The notes: generated by a model not told the origin, from the letters alone. A stretch of 64,000 nt of DNA from Ceratopteris richardii (GCA_020310875.1 CM035408.1:146228407-146292406), one strand, 5' to 3'; shown: positions 1-11,921, counted from the stretch's first letter. A program made the numbers and translations.

Positions 1-1575
1 TTGGGTTTCCTAGACTAAAATATGGTCTCTATAAGTATGACATGACAAACTAGTGAACAAGTGGAGGTGTTGGAAGAAAGAGAGAAAATGTTATCCTTGA
101 AGTGCCCAAAGGCAGTCTTCCATCATGCAAATCCTAAATTTCCCTCCATATCATGAGAGAGTAATACATCATGGTAATTTAACATATTTTCACATTCCCA
201 AATCATCTCTTCATATATGCTACTTCTTCTCCCCAAAAGAGTCATAAACAAGTATTTTTACCTTTTTCTAAACATGGTAAATGGGAGGTTTTGGCAAGCT
301 TGTAATGCTTTTCTAATATGCTTTTTCTTAATTTTCCTAATTCTTTATGATGATAGATATACATACTTCATGTTAGTATCATTTTTCCTATTAAAATTCT
401 CTTACTATCTAACTTTTCTTGCTCCCAAAGATGGAGATTTCCTAAAATTTCCTCTTAAAATTTAGTTCAAAAAGAGCTGAAAGGGGGTTTTTCAGGATGC
501 AACATACCTCGTCAACTCATCCATTTCATAAATCTAATAATTCTGTAGGGAAGTCCATATGGCATACTCTCAATGCGCATGTTTCTCTCTACCAAACCGT
601 ACCTAATGCACCTCCTTTTCCCTTCCTCAAGGTGGGAACTTATTAATTTTAGGTGATGGAATTTTGTCTGAAAGTGATAGAAAGGGATCTTTGGAGAGCT
701 TAGGAATTTCTATTTTAAATATTTTGGGCTTTTTTAACTCTATATATGAGTCCATACATCATAAAACATGTTTGTGTGACGTTTCCCACCAAAGTATGGC
801 AAATTCCTCTTCTTTTCCCTCTCCCAAAATGGGGTTCTATTAATTTGAACACCTCAAAACCCCCCAAAAGTGTTGAAATCCTTTCTCTTCTCATACTCTA
901 CAATTTATCTAGATTTTGAAAAACGAAGGAACCATATAGCCCTCACTTCATATATACCAATTTCGTATCACAATCCAATAAAAAAAACCCCTCTTTTGAT
1001 GTTCTTCAAAATCGAGGCTACAAAAATTTTCGAATAAGAAAACTCATGTACCTGTACTTTTTTCCTCTATAGAGAGAGAGAGAGAGAAAAAAAAAAGATA
1101 GAGAGATAAAATATAGAGAAAAACTTTCTCTTATCTCCCACAAGTGTTGGTCATTACTCCTCTATAGAGAGAGAGAGGAAAAAAAATATGGAGAGATAAA
1201 ATATAGAGAAAAACTCTCTCTTATCTCCCACAAGTGTTGGTCATTACTGTTATACGATTTGTGGGTAGCCTTAAATCGCTTCTCTATGTCGTCTGCATAG
1301 CATCTTCTTTCGAATGATTCCATATGACATACTTTCTACGTAGTTCTAAGAGGTGTTTCGTAGCCTTTGTATAATTAGATATGTGAAAAGATTTCCACCC
1401 TAAATGGTTGTTGCAAATACTTCTTGTATTGTGTGTAACAACTCTCTCTTTCGATGCTTTTCTATCTCGAAACCTATTAGTAAAAATAGTTTGTCCTATG
1501 TGACTAGCTTGGCAAAATTATAGGTATTCAATTGCAATAAGTGATAACTCGTTGTAGCTCTCTCATATTATAGTT
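1..1575. repeat. Left arm of a 1.57-kb inverted repeat (LTR-like)
   Basis: This arm is the reverse complement of 14281-15853, with only scattered substitutions. Base 1 pairs with about 15853, so the arm may extend left of the window. At its inner edge it joins directly to a gypsy RNase H fragment. The mirror arm continues inward (14206-14280) into sequence that is also found after a gypsy integrase at 9835, so the arms are probably LTR sequence of a gypsy family. Each arm holds the same 82-codon open frame (217-465 here) with two amino-acid differences. I consider that frame chance coding in an AT-rich LTR rather than a gene. Confidence 0.85.
1064..1248. repeat. Two-copy tandem repeat of about 95 bp with GA tracts
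   Basis: Units 1064-1158 and 1159-1248 both run from CCTCTATAGAGAG through a purine-rich stretch to GTTGGTCATTACT. The same pair occurs in inverse orientation in the right arm (about 14607-14790), so the duplication predates the two arms. Confidence 0.8.
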
Positions 1576-1583
1576 GATGCTTT

Positions 1584-3408
1584 GTGAGATGGTTTCTCTT
1601 ACTAATGGAATACGACTTTGAAGTTGTTGTTAGGAAAGGTCGGACCCACCTCAAGGCGAATCACCTTTCTCACATCACTTCAAGAGAACCATCACAAGGA
1701 GTGTCTGATGAACTGACCGATGCTTATCTGTTCAATTTAGAAGTTGTTCATAAATGGGAAAATAAGTTGGTGCCTATCCTAACCTTCAAACCTGCAAATA
1801 AGAATGTGAAAACAAACAAAGATAAAATTTTAAAATCACAAAAATATCAAATACTGGCAGGAAGTATGTACAAACAAGATACACAAGGTGTATTAGCTTA
1901 TTGTTGAGGAGGATGAGCATAGCAATTGGTCGCAACAAGCCCATGAAGGATTGCTAAGAAATCACTATTGTAAACAATGAACATTACATAATCTAAAACA
2001 TTTAGGAGTGTATTGGTCTAGTATGGACAGACAAATACATGAGTGGATTTAGAATTTCTCAATGTTCTAGGAGAGACCCCTAGTCAAGTATGCTACCCTT
2101 TATCATGTGTTGTTAATTGCAGAATGCAGTGCTCCATTGGTAGAGTTTATGAGATTGAGAACACTACCCAATGAAGCTAGTCTAGCAAGAAAATGAAGCA
2201 TGGAGAAAGAGGCTCAAGAATACACCTTAGTAGGAGACAACATATACCAAAGAGGCGGTTACTTAAGACTGTGCATTCACAAATCACACTATTTGAAAAT
2301 CTTAGAAACTGCACATAGCAATGTTGTAGATGGACACTTTGGGCCTAATCGAGTAATTAAGGCCATTCTATTCTCAAGACATTGGTGGACCACTCTTCAT
2401 ATGGATGCATATACCTATGTGCAGAAATGTGACACATGCAAATGTGCACAATATGTGATCAGAAAAGATGAGATGCCTTTGAGGCCAATGATGGGAGGAT
2501 GCACATTCTCAAAGTGGGGTATAGACTTTGTAGGTTCTATTAACCCCCCAACTAGAAACTCCCATGCAAAGTACATTATTGTAGCCACATATTACCTTGC
2601 AAAGTGGGTAGAACTAAAAGCCATGACAAAAAATGATGCTCAAACGATGGGTAAGTTCTTATTCGAGAACATATTTTCCAGATATGGGTTACCAATATAG
2701 TTAGTAAGTGATAGAGGTACACACTTCTTGAATGAAGTCATTGAAAACCTTCTCCAAGAATTCTTAGTGATACATAAGAAGTCTACCCCCCATCATCCAC
2801 AAGCTAATGGACAAGCAAAGAGCACAAATAAGATCCTATGTAATGTATTGACAAAATTGGTAAATAATAAATGCTCTAATTGGGATAAGCAATTTCATCA
2901 TGCTGTTTGGGCTTACCAAGTTGCCTACAAAATGGTACTCAATGCCACCCCATTTCAGATGGTCTTCGGACAGAATGTTATGTTACCATTAGACTTCTTG
3001 ATCCTGACTTTAAAAGTAGCATAAGAGCACAAGTGGAATGGACAGGAGTTGTCCTCTAGGATAATTGACCTGGAACACTTAGGTGAGACTAGGCTACAAG
3101 TGGTAGCAGGCATGCATGCTGCAAAGAAAAGACAAAAGGCATACTTTGATGCACACATCAAGCATGAAAGATTGAAAGAGGGAGACCTAGTGTTTGTTTA
3201 TACACTAAAGTAGCATGCCCCTAAACTAAGAAAATGAGGATACGGACCCATGGTCATTAATAGAATCTCCACTAGTGATGTGGTTCAATTGGCCACTCTA
3301 GAAGGCCACATCTTTCCAAGCTATATAAGTGGATGCCGAGTCAAGCTTTATCCAGAACCTCTTATAGAGGATATGCTAATGAGACTCACACTGCTAAGAA
3401 GCAAATAG
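1584..3408 (+). pseudogene. Ty3/gypsy pol remnant: end of RNase H and integrase
   Basis: The fragment begins in the C-terminal RNase H region (EYDFEVVVRKGRTHLKANHL) and continues after stops into an integrase. The HHCC zinc finger is visible (AHSNVVDGHFG, then CDTC), followed by the catalytic core with KWGIDFVG and LVSDRGTHF. The third acidic residue of the D,D35E triad, expected in HPQANGQ-(A/V)-E, is Lys here (GQAKS). The C-terminal integrase region (KLRK, GYGPMVI, then YISGCRVKLYPEP) runs to about 3400. Stops near 1905, 2698 and 3022 and a missing block around 1905-2200 show it is dead. In a live element it would insert the cDNA copy into host DNA. The 5' end is cut off at the inverted-repeat arm. 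Confidence 0.85.
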
Positions 3409-3521
3409 AAGGAGAGTTAAGGATTAGAGAAGAAGCATAGATAGAGACCAGAGAGCGCATTAGACAAAATACATTAAGGTGACAAGGCCTATATGTCAAT
3501 ATCAATGCCCCAAGATATCAC

Positions 3522-3941
3522 ATGGACATGTGCCAAATATTAGGTGTAATTGCTCCTCGAATAATTGACCGATGTCCCTTTCTAACCATAGAGGTAGGAC
3601 AAGGAAAAAATGTAAGGACTATGAGAGCCTTGATTGACTTAAGTGTAGCAAATAGTGCAATTATATTCTCATACTACCAAGATCTACAATTGACCAATTC
3701 CATAGAAGCCTATCTCATAGGATTGGGAGCTATGGAAGCCCCTTGTTTGGGTGAGGTGGAACTTCCCATCTACCTTCAAGTTGTCCCAATGAGAGTCAAA
3801 ATGCTAGTGTGTCAAGATGAGGATCTTATGGAACCGCTTGTCTTGGGTCAAGATTGGATCTATGACCATGCAGTCAACTTAAACCTAAGAAGTCAACTTC
3901 TTCAAGTTTGGGTACATGAACAATGCATTACATTAGAATAA
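3522..3941 (+). pseudogene. Retropepsin-like fragment of a gypsy element
   Basis: A 139-codon open frame with the fold signature of retrotransposon aspartic proteases: RALIDLSVANSAII aligns with the usual (A)LIDSGA(T)xSxI motif and VLGQDWIYDH with the ILGMDWL flap-side motif. The catalytic D-S/T-G has become D-L-S, so it would be inactive. It lies after an integrase, whereas gypsy order is protease, RT, RNase H, integrase, so this is a separate or rearranged piece and not the continuation of the upstream element. Identification rests on two motifs. Confidence 0.55.
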
Positions 3942-4440
3942 GAGAATTGCATGATCAAAGATCTAGGTATCACAGATTCTCTTAGTTCTTCTAAGACTAA
4001 TCTTTGAGAAGAAGATGTTGTATGTGTCAAAAGCTCTAGGATGCATAAGGAGTCAATCACAAAAGAATAAACTCGAAGGCACGTGGATCTCTCTCCTTTG
4101 TCAAAGACTAATGCAACCACAATATTTCAACCACAAAGGCAAGCAAAACCATACAAGACAACCACCATATCAAATAAACAAGCAAAATTCAAGAAGAAAG
4201 TACTTTCGTGCATGAAGTAGATTTGGGTACAAAAAGGAGAGCGACCACAAGCTTTGCCACAACAATTCCTATCCAAGCAAGCAAACCATGCCAGAAGAAG
4301 AACCAAGCAACAAGGACAAGCTCAACCAAAAGGTCTCTGACAAATTTGGGTGCCTAAGAAATTAGTCGCAGCTCAACAACGACAATTGCACATGTGGGTA
4401 CCCAAGGAACTCTTACATGTCAGGAGGAAGGAGATAAGTA
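3942..4440 (+). other. Decayed, probably retroelement-derived spacer
   Basis: No intact gene. Basic, Gln/Asn-rich broken frames occur, including a plus-strand IWVPKKLVAAQQRQ followed by a second WVPKELL, a motif pattern seen in some copia Gag tails. I cannot assign it securely. Confidence 0.3.
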
Positions 4441-4809
4441 AGAGATCACACACACACACACACACACTCAAAATCAAAGAGGAGCACACACACAGATTGA
4501 GGTAAGGAAGAACGATCTTCTTCTTTGTCTTCTTCTTCTATTACATAAAAGGAATGTACAAGAATGACCCAGAAAATGGCAATACAACAAGTGCCATATA
4601 TGAAGAAAATTAAATGGGGAAAATCCTAATGTCCGCGAATGAGTGAGGTTGGCAAGAAACAAATGTGCCATCACTGTTGGTAGATAAATCTAGTAAGCTC
4701 AATGAAGTATCCCTGACATATACTGGCGTGACCACTATACGTGTTAGAGAAATGAAAAAGTGATACATGTTATCATGGATCATCACATGTTGAGCTTGAT
4801 ATCTCAACA
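4441..4809 (-). repeat. 3' LTR of a truncated copia element (minus strand)
   Basis: Read on the minus strand, the copia RNase H region is followed by a purine-rich GCGGGGAAG and then TGTTGAGATATCAAGCTC, a good LTR start (TG) at 4809. The far end is unclear; an (AC)n tract at 4450-4469 lies near it. The second LTR is not in the window. Confidence 0.55.
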
Positions 4810-4814
4810 CTTCC

Positions 4815-5252
4815 CCGCAAGCTCAACGCCATGTCCACTAATCCAAGCGTTTTTCGAAACTTCTTTAGCTTCTTTGCTTCAAGTGCTTTAGTGAAAATAT
4901 CAGCAACCTCCTCATCTATTCTCACATAAACAAGATCAATATCACCTGCTAATACCTTCTCTTTGATGAAGTGATAATGTACCTCGATATGCTTTGTTCA
5001 AGCATGAAAAATAGGGTTTTGTGCTAACTATATACTCCAAAGATTATCACAATAGATGGTGATAGGCTTTTTCACTTCCACACCTAAATTTGCAAGTAGC
5101 ATGTCCAGCCATGATGCCTCACATGCTGCCATTGCAGCACCTCTATACTCAACCTCTGTACTCGACAAAGCAATAGTGATGTATGTGTGTGTGTGTGTCT
5201 GTCCATTTGTGTGTGGTGCAATTAAAAGAGAAGATGGATGGTCTCTAGCCAC
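4815..5252 (-). pseudogene. Ty1/copia RNase H remnant
   Basis: Minus-strand reading gives the copia RNase H core: TIALSSTEVEYRGAAMAAC (catalytic Glu), then IYCDN (catalytic Asp), then TKHIEVHYHFIKEKVLAGD, and the family's C-terminal VADIFTKAL. Two internal stops (after NLWSI and in FHA*TKH) break it. RT, integrase and gag are absent, because the fragment is cut at about 5252. Its 3' LTR follows at once. Function in a live element would be removal of the RNA strand during reverse transcription. Confidence 0.85.
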
Positions 5253-6073
5253 AATGGAAAATAAAAGAAGATAAATTTCATGTTCTTAAATGAGGATCTA
5301 AAAAGATAGATGTGGTTTGTTTTTTGTAGAAGTTCTGTTTTGCAAGAATTAAAGAAAAAACGAGAAAAAAAAGGGCACAAATGAATTTTGGAATCTACCT
5401 TGTTATTGGGGAAATTATTTTAACAGGTATCATAAGAGAGGTTAGTACGAGAAATGGGGGCCTCTTTATGAGCTTTCTGTTGCTTTGTTTTCTTGTTCTA
5501 TTGTGCAAAAAGGAAGAAAAAACGGAAACTCCCAAAGTTAGATAAAAATTCCTTTTTCGTTTTTTTTTAATGATGCTTTAGAGAGATAAAACGAGAGCCA
5601 TCTAGCAAGAGGGAAGAGGGCAGCGATGTATAGAAGCCTTCTTCTTTGCCTTAAAAGAAAGGTGCTCCAGGAGGAGAGTTGAGGGGGTTAACGAAGCGTT
5701 GGGAGAGCTCGAGGGTGAAAAAAAGAATGAGCATAGTTTTGAGCAATGTCGAAGAGAGAAGAGGACAAAGGTGGAGCACTAAAAAGGGGTGCTGGTTTAG
5801 AAAAGGATGTACTCACTCCGTATCCATCGTGCTAGGATGAATGCAATCCCTATTAAATAAAAGAAGCGAATGGGAAGAGATTAGTCAACTTCTCCATTTC
5901 CTTGGGAAAGCGATATTTGTGGAGAGAGAGAGAGAGAGAGAGGAGTCTATGCATAGAAAAAAAGGAGGAGATGGGATAGTTGAGGTTTGCTTGGTTCATA
6001 TTTGAAAGACGTTTTTTCAGGAGGTACACACAAGGGGATATTAAAGAGTGTTGTTACTTAATACACAAACCAG

Positions 6074-6112
<39 letters not shown>

Positions 6113-6270
6113 TCTAGAAACTTTGTTTTTGGGCCATTTGACAGAGAAAGATAGAGAAAAGGTACAAGAAGAGAAGAAGGGGTCTATTAGAGGAGCTTCT
6201 AGGGCCATTTTAAGTCATTTTTTATAATACAATTACTCTTTTGTTATTATCTTTTTGATGTGTGAATCTT
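5253..6270. other. Non-coding purine-rich stretch with GA microsatellites
   Basis: No credible coding sequence. It holds GA tracts at 5921-5941 and 6073-6112 and several purine-rich stretches. It may be leader sequence of the gypsy element that follows, but no primer-binding site was recognised. Confidence 0.6.
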
Positions 6271-7501
6271 ATGGAGCAATTTAAACATTTAATGTCTGAG
6301 TAGTATGATGTTTTTCCACATGCTTTACCGCCCACTTGAGGAGATTTCGATCATGCTATTGATTGAGTAGCTGATTCAAAGACTATTAGTAAAGGATCTT
6401 ATAGGATGAGTCAAAGCCAACATGATAAAGTTGAAAGGAAAATCCAAGACTATTTGGATCAAAGATTTATACACAGTAGGGAGCATGCGTTTTTTTGGCA
6501 AATTAAAAAGATGGTTCAAGAAGAATGTGTATTGATTTCAGGGCATTTAATAAGGTACCTTCGAAAATAGACTTTCTAGCCTAAGATGAATGAACTGTTT
6601 GATCGGTTATATGGAGCTAAGTATTTTAGTAAACTTGACCTTAGAATAAAAACTGAAGATGTTCCTAAAACTACTTTTCGCACTCAAAATGGGCATAATG
6701 AGTTTATGTTGATGCTTTTTGGACTCATCTATGCCCCCAATAACTTTCATGAGACTCATGAATAAGGTTGTATGGCCCTATCTTGGAAACTTCCTTGACG
6801 ATATCTTAGTCTGTAGCTCCACACAACAAGAACACTTGGAACCTTTGAGAAAAATCTTTCAAGTCTTACAAGAAAACTCATTTTATGGTAAGGAATCCAG
6901 ATGTGATTTTTTCAAGACTGAGGTCTCTTATTTGGCACATATTATCTAAAGGGTGGCATACCCATGAATCCAAAAAAAGTAGTGGCCATTCTTGAATGGC
7001 CATATCCACAAAACTTTGAAGAGATACATATCTTTTTGGGTCTATCTAGTTTCTATCCTAAGTGCATCAAAATTATGCTCATATAGCTATCCCTATGATT
7101 GAACAACTTCAAGATAAAGGGAAGAATTTTCATAAGGCAAAGAAAAATGTGAAAGTATGGAAAACTTAAAATTAGCAGTATAGATGATCCCAATTAACCA
7201 TTTGTGGTTGAGTCTGATGCTAGCCACTTTGTCACTTCCACACCACTAGTACAAGATGGACATCGAGTTGCTTTTGAAAGAACAAAATTAGATCCTACAA
7301 AAAATAACTATTCAGTATGATCAAGAGAGCATTAGATGCTTCTCTAATCAAAGATATCTAAAGGGAAGGAAGGACAAATGGGGAAAAACATTACAAGAAT
7401 TTGATTACAAACTAAGATATAGAAAAGGACAATTCAATGTAATGTTTGAATCACTTAGTTGCAATCCAATCATAAATGTATTGAGTTTTACTTGGATCAA
7501 G
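6271..7501 (+). pseudogene. Ty3/gypsy reverse transcriptase and RNase H remnant
   Basis: Broken frames follow the canonical gypsy RT path: GDFDHAID, the KIQDYLDQRFIHS segment, ELFDRLYGAKYFSKLDL, KTTFRTQNGH.EF, FGLIYAPNNF, and the active site FLDDILV (x-D-D kept, with Leu before DD). KTEVSYLAHII and MNPKKV follow, then RNase H pieces VESDASHFVTS and QEFDYKLRYRKGQFNV. Numerous stops and frameshifts make it non-functional. It is interrupted at 7501 by a LINE and resumes as integrase at 8772, so both parts belong to one element of about 3.5 kb of surviving pol. Confidence 0.88.
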
Positions 7502-7511
7502 TAGAGGGAAA

Positions 7512-8761
7512 TTTCCTGAATTGAAAGAATCTTGACATTCTGACCCTTTTGTTTTCCTTGATCCCGGTCTACATGAAAGGCTCGAATCTTGTGTGCTCCC
7601 TATAGAAGAGTTGGAATAAAGTCAAAAGCTTCATAAGAATAAGTGAAGATTGGAAGTGGGCGGCTCGTATCAGAAAAAATGACTCTATCTGGTTCCCGAT
7701 CCATGGCATCTAGATCATGGAATCCTAGAACATTCAAAATACCAAGAGGCTATGGAACAAAGGCTTCAAAAAATGGAAACATCTCTAGAAGCAAGACACC
7801 AACTAGTAGATCAACTTTGATGATATTGACCCTAGCATCAACATCTCCTTTGAAGAATGGAACACTTTGCAAAGCACACATCTCACCTAGGACCGCTCTA
7901 AAGTTCGCGTTCTCATGGGGCATGACACACCGAGCTCACTTGGTCTCAGATGGCACAATGAAAATTTCCTATCAAAAATCCTGAACATCAAATAAACCAT
8001 TGATTATCAGGTTAACCTCAACAAGAAGTGGTGCCTGTCATGGACCTGGCTTATGTGGGACTTGAAGTTCTTGGCTATCTGGCACCCCCTCATAGAAATC
8101 AAAAAGTCTGTCCTCTTATGGCAAATTCTTCACTGTGGAATCTGGACCAACCTTAGGGCTAGCAAAATTTGTGGGATACCTCCCTAGTGCAAACGTCGCT
8201 ACCTCCATTTAAGATGTTTCTCACATCTTCTTTACTTGTCCCAACTCCAACATGCTCTTGCAGATTGTCAAAAAGAAAATTAGACTTCAGAAACATATCA
8301 GTTGGAAGCAAGCTCTATTGGGACAAGCGATCGGCTGCTCTACGACTCTCTGGAATGCCATCAGAGGGAAGGTCCTATGGAAGATGGAAGATCTAGCGGG
8401 AAAGATGTGCTTTTAACTTTGGTGACTCCCCCAAAGAGTGGTTGATTGAGAAATCGTTGTTCCTCCTTGGCAAAAGGATCACTAACTGTAAGAGATCCCC
8501 CCCTTCAAGCATCATCAAGTGCTCATTTTGATCAACAACAAGCTTAAACCCATGTGGGCCCATGCATGAGGGTGATGAGAGGGTGATTAACCTTCTTTAT
8601 AATGCCATCTAAACCTTCTAAACTCTTTAAAAGATTCCCCTGCTTTGTGGGATTTGGGGGATCCCATGGGCACTAGTCCCCTTCTCTTGTACTTTTCTTT
8701 TAATTAATTCAAGTCTAGGAGAGCAGGCTAAGGCCGAACTTCCTTTATTAAAACAAAAAAC
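7512..8761 (+). mobile_element. 5'-truncated LINE nested in a gypsy element
   Basis: Flanked by the direct repeat TAGAGGGAAA at 7502-7511 and 8762-8771, a 10-bp target-site duplication. The 3' end reads TTATTAAAACAAAAAAC directly before the second copy, an A-rich tail as expected of target-primed reverse transcription. Broken frames show the ORF2 C-terminal region, including the RVT zinc-finger module (LLWQILHCGIWTNLRAS, then SHIFFTCPNS). Stops and frameshifts are frequent. The first 130 bp after the left duplication are not clearly LINE-like, so the left limit depends on the duplication being real. Confidence 0.85.
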
Positions 8762-8771
8762 TAGAGGGAAA

Positions 8772-9835
8772 GGTAGGAATTATCATGCGGAATGATTAGT
8801 GTTCAAGATGTTGAGTTATGGGCTTCCAATGGAGATGGAGTATTGAAAAACACTCAAGAGGAACTTAATTGTGACAATTACAATATTCAAGATGAATACT
8901 TACTTTATCAAGGAAAAGTTAAGAAACCAAGTTTTACGTGAGCATCATGACACCCCTAGTGTAGGACATCTGAATAAAAAACACATTTGATGTTGTTAAA
9001 CAATAGTTCTTTTGTCTTGGATTACATCCAGATGTATATGATTATGTAATTAAGTGCAATAAATGTCAGGTCAAAAGAGTTGAAAGATTGATACTAGGAG
9101 GATTGCTTCATCCACTTGAGATGCTTGATGGAAAATGGGAAAGCATATCTATGGATTTCACTATAGGACATCGACGAACTTAGTGAGGACATGATCCTGT
9201 CTTGGTTTTGGTAGATAGGTTAACCAAAATGCTTGGTTCTATTCCAACACATACTTTTGTGAAGACACTTGAATTTCCTAGAATTTCACGGAACAACTTA
9301 GACTGCATGCTCTTCCGTTTGACATAGTTCTTGATCAAGATAGGTTTAACTAGTCATTTTGGGAGAATGTTCTTCAAATGCTTGGATACCAAGCTTAAGT
9401 TAAGTATGAGAAAACATCGTGAGATGGATGGGAAAATTGAATGGCCGGTTAATAAGTATTAGAAGATATGCTCCATGCATAAGTTAGTGAAGGACAAAAA
9501 AATTGGAAAGAGTATTTACCCATTTTTTAATTTGTATATTATAACGCAAAGAGTTTTTCTATGGGATATAGTCCCTTCATGCGTATACATATGTTTCAAT
9601 TGAGAGCTCCATATGCAGTTGGACCACAACATGAGAGAGTCCGAGATACAAAATACTCTATGGAAGATATGAATGACATGATTAAGATCCTTATTGGTGG
9701 GATATAAGTTTTAAAAACGGCGACAAGTGTATCATTAAGTGCCTTTGCGGTTTGAAACCATGAAAATAGGACCATGTCCAATCACCTATGTATTTTTGGA
9801 AGATTTTTTTTCCTAAAGCACATGAAGAATCTTGG
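8772..9835 (+). pseudogene. Gypsy integrase remnant, continuation of the element at 6271
   Basis: Degenerate integrase frames resume after the nested LINE: zinc-finger residues H(E)H...GHL then KCNKCQVKR, core motif WESISMDFTIG, VLVDRLTKM, and a decayed core end (REMDGKIEWPVNKY where HPQTDGQTERVN is usual). The C-terminal region reaches KLFAY near 9850. Every domain carries stops. Together with 6271-7501 this gives the standard RT, RNase H, integrase order of a gypsy element split by the LINE. Confidence 0.75.
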
Positions 9836-10110
9836 ATAGTGCCAAAGCTATTCGCATACTAGTAGTCGCAAAAATTGTTGTTTCTCTCACTTTCTAAATC
9901 CATTGAACATGAACGTTTAGACACAAAAGCTAGGATTTGAGAGCTTTCCAATAAGCTATAATAATCTCAATTGGACACCTAGAGTTTTGGCAACTTACTC
10001 ACACATGACATACTATTTTTCCTAACAAGTTTAAATGTAGAGAAGCGTACAAAGAGAAAGTTGTCACATGCGATCCAAGAAGCATTTTCGAAAACCTATT
10101 TTGTCCAAGA
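9836..10110 (+). repeat. Diverged LTR start, homologous to 14206-14450
   Basis: The sequence from AGCTATTCGCATACTAGTAG onward aligns along its length with 14210-14450 (AGCTACTCTCATACCAGTAG...), including GGACA.ACTATTTTT, GAGATAGA.AAGC and ACAAGAAG. It follows the integrase end, so it is best read as the 3' polypurine/LTR start of the gypsy element. This ties the big inverted-repeat arms to the same LTR family. Confidence 0.6.
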
Positions 10111-10119
10111 CTCCTTGCA

Positions 10120-10430
10120 TAAAGTTTCTTTTTTTTTGGTTTTTTCCAAAGAGGAATTTTGGCATTAGCCTGCTCTCCCACACTTTGATTAAAATAAAAG
10201 AAAAAAAAGTACAGATAGATGGGTCTAACACCCATGGGATGCCCCGAATCCCATAAACCATGGGAAGAACATATAAAGCTAGAGCTTTTTACAAAGGAGG
10301 TCGATAACCCCTTCGTCCCCTTCATGTGGGGCCCATATGGCTTTAATCTTGTTGTTCTCGAGGAAAAATACTCTATGGTGTCTAAAAGGTGGGGACTTCT
10401 TACAATTGGATATTCTTTTGCCTAGAAGGA
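10120..10430 (-). mobile_element. LINE 3'-end fragment on the minus strand
   Basis: The reverse complement matches the 3' end of the LINE at 8540-8757: CCATATGGGCCCCACATG, GGATGGGATTC...CATCCCATGGG, TGTACTTTTTTTTCTTTTA and GGGAGAGCAGGCTAATGCC, then an A-rich end near 10130. It is therefore a second LINE copy reduced to its 3' untranslated end. The apparent plus-strand frame at 10219-10425 is its antisense and is not a gene. Confidence 0.7.
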
Positions 10431-11320
10431 AAAGAGATTCTCGATAGACCATTCTTTAGGAGGGTTTCCAAAAATTGGAAGCACATCTCTCTCTCCAGAT
10501 CTTCAAGAGGTTCTCACCTCTTATACCATTCCGCAATGTTGAGGAGCAACTAATGCCCGGGAAGCAACCATTGGAGATTCCATGGAAGAGCCCCCTCAAG
10601 GGTTAGATCCTTTGTCCGGATGCCTCCACTTCAAAGAAAAGATACAAAGAGAAAAACAAGAAGAAAAAGGGACAAGGTTCCTCCCCATAAGGAAAATCAC
10701 CTTCGATAATGCGCTTCATATCACTAAATGTAAGGGAATCATTTGATCCCTCAAGAGCAGCTATTATTTGCCAATGTTTTCAGGATCATAGCCTAAATCC
10801 GGACTTCATCAATATTCAAGAGAGCAAAATTGATGGAGAAGACCTTCAGAAAATACTAAAATGTATTTCTCCGTCTCATGTCTGGATTTCCACTATCATC
10901 CTAGGGGGGTTGGTGGGGTAGCTATCGGAATTAACAACATTTGGTTTGATAGTCTCATCAACGCCCTCGAAGATCAGAATCATCATCGAATTGTTGCGTC
11001 CTTCAAAGAACCCTTGCATTTCACCATTGTAAGATTGACTTTGACAAAGCGTATGATAGGCTTGAACGGGACTTCATTCTCCAATCTCTCAAAGACCTCG
11101 GTTGTAGTCAGAAATTCACTAAGATGATCTCTACCCTATTGGGGAATGTGTCGGTGCATATAAATATCAATGGCCAGTTGTCAAAGACTATGAGACTAAA
11201 ATGCTCTATCAAGCAAGGTTTCCCTTTGGCCCCTTTGCTTTTTTGTTGTTGCTACGGAGGGGCTCGATTGCCTAGTAAGCATCATATGGACTTAGGCCAT
11301 GTTCAAGGTCTCTAGCCACC
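10431..11320 (+). pseudogene. LINE remnant: endonuclease fused by deletion to RT
   Basis: Plus-strand frames show the start of a LINE ORF2 apurinic-type endonuclease (MRFISLNVRESFDPSRAAII, IQESKI with the catalytic Glu, HPRGVGGVAI), then jump straight to RT motifs A and B (IDFDKAYDRLERDFI and QGFPLAPLLF). The end of the endonuclease and the first part of RT are missing, so an internal deletion of roughly 1 kb occurred near 11030. A basic region with broken frames before 10709 may be ORF1 or the ORF1-ORF2 spacer. No intact product is possible. Confidence 0.8.
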
Positions 11321-11921
11321 TTCTTTGGAAATGAACATGGAACTTGCTCAAGAATTATAGATCCATTGATGGATCTTTCATTATCTTCATTGTTAGTGGT
11401 GAATCCATCCTCTTTACTAGTAGTGTATCCCTCTTGGTTATCTTCTTTACTGGTGGAATCCTCCAGGGTTTTTCCTCTCAGTGTCCACATCACATTGGTT
11501 CCTTCCCCCTGGGTAATCGAACTTGTTGATCTCTTTCTCCAAGTTGCAGTAGATGTTCCTGAGTGTAGCCACACCAGAGGGGCTCCTCTCAACTGTCCCC
11601 TTAGGGCTTCTTTTCCTTCTTCGTCTTACTTTTGTGAACCCTTCTAAGTTTATCACCATGACTTGAGTTTCTTTCTCTTCCCCAACATTTAGAGGATGAC
11701 CTTGAGTCTTGATTTGGCTCTTTGTAGCATTGGTTGCTTCTTGGCTTTGCTTATTCTTAGAGGAATTCTATTTTGATAGACACTATTTAATCCTCTATCC
11801 TTGAAGCCCACACTGAAAGCATGCGTTTGGTAAATTTTTGTATATGATCTCCTGCTCCTAGGCATCTCCATCATTGATGTCTATGGAAATCTTCGTAGGG
11901 AGAATATGAGGAGTCATGAAA
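11321..11921. other. Unassigned stretch with an antisense open frame
   Basis: The minus strand has a hydrophilic open frame (about 11592-11272) rich in Glu, Asp, Lys, Ser and Thr. It resembles no family I recognise; it may be part of a retroelement linker. I see no other gene. Confidence 0.3.

Noticed and set aside
217..465. Membrane-protein-like 82-codon gene, mirrored at 15637-15389
   Set aside because: Conserved only because the inverted-repeat arms are copies; AT-rich LTR sequence often yields hydrophobic frames.
10219..10425. Plus-strand open frame before the LINE endonuclease
   Set aside because: It is antisense to a LINE 3' end that matches 8540-8757.
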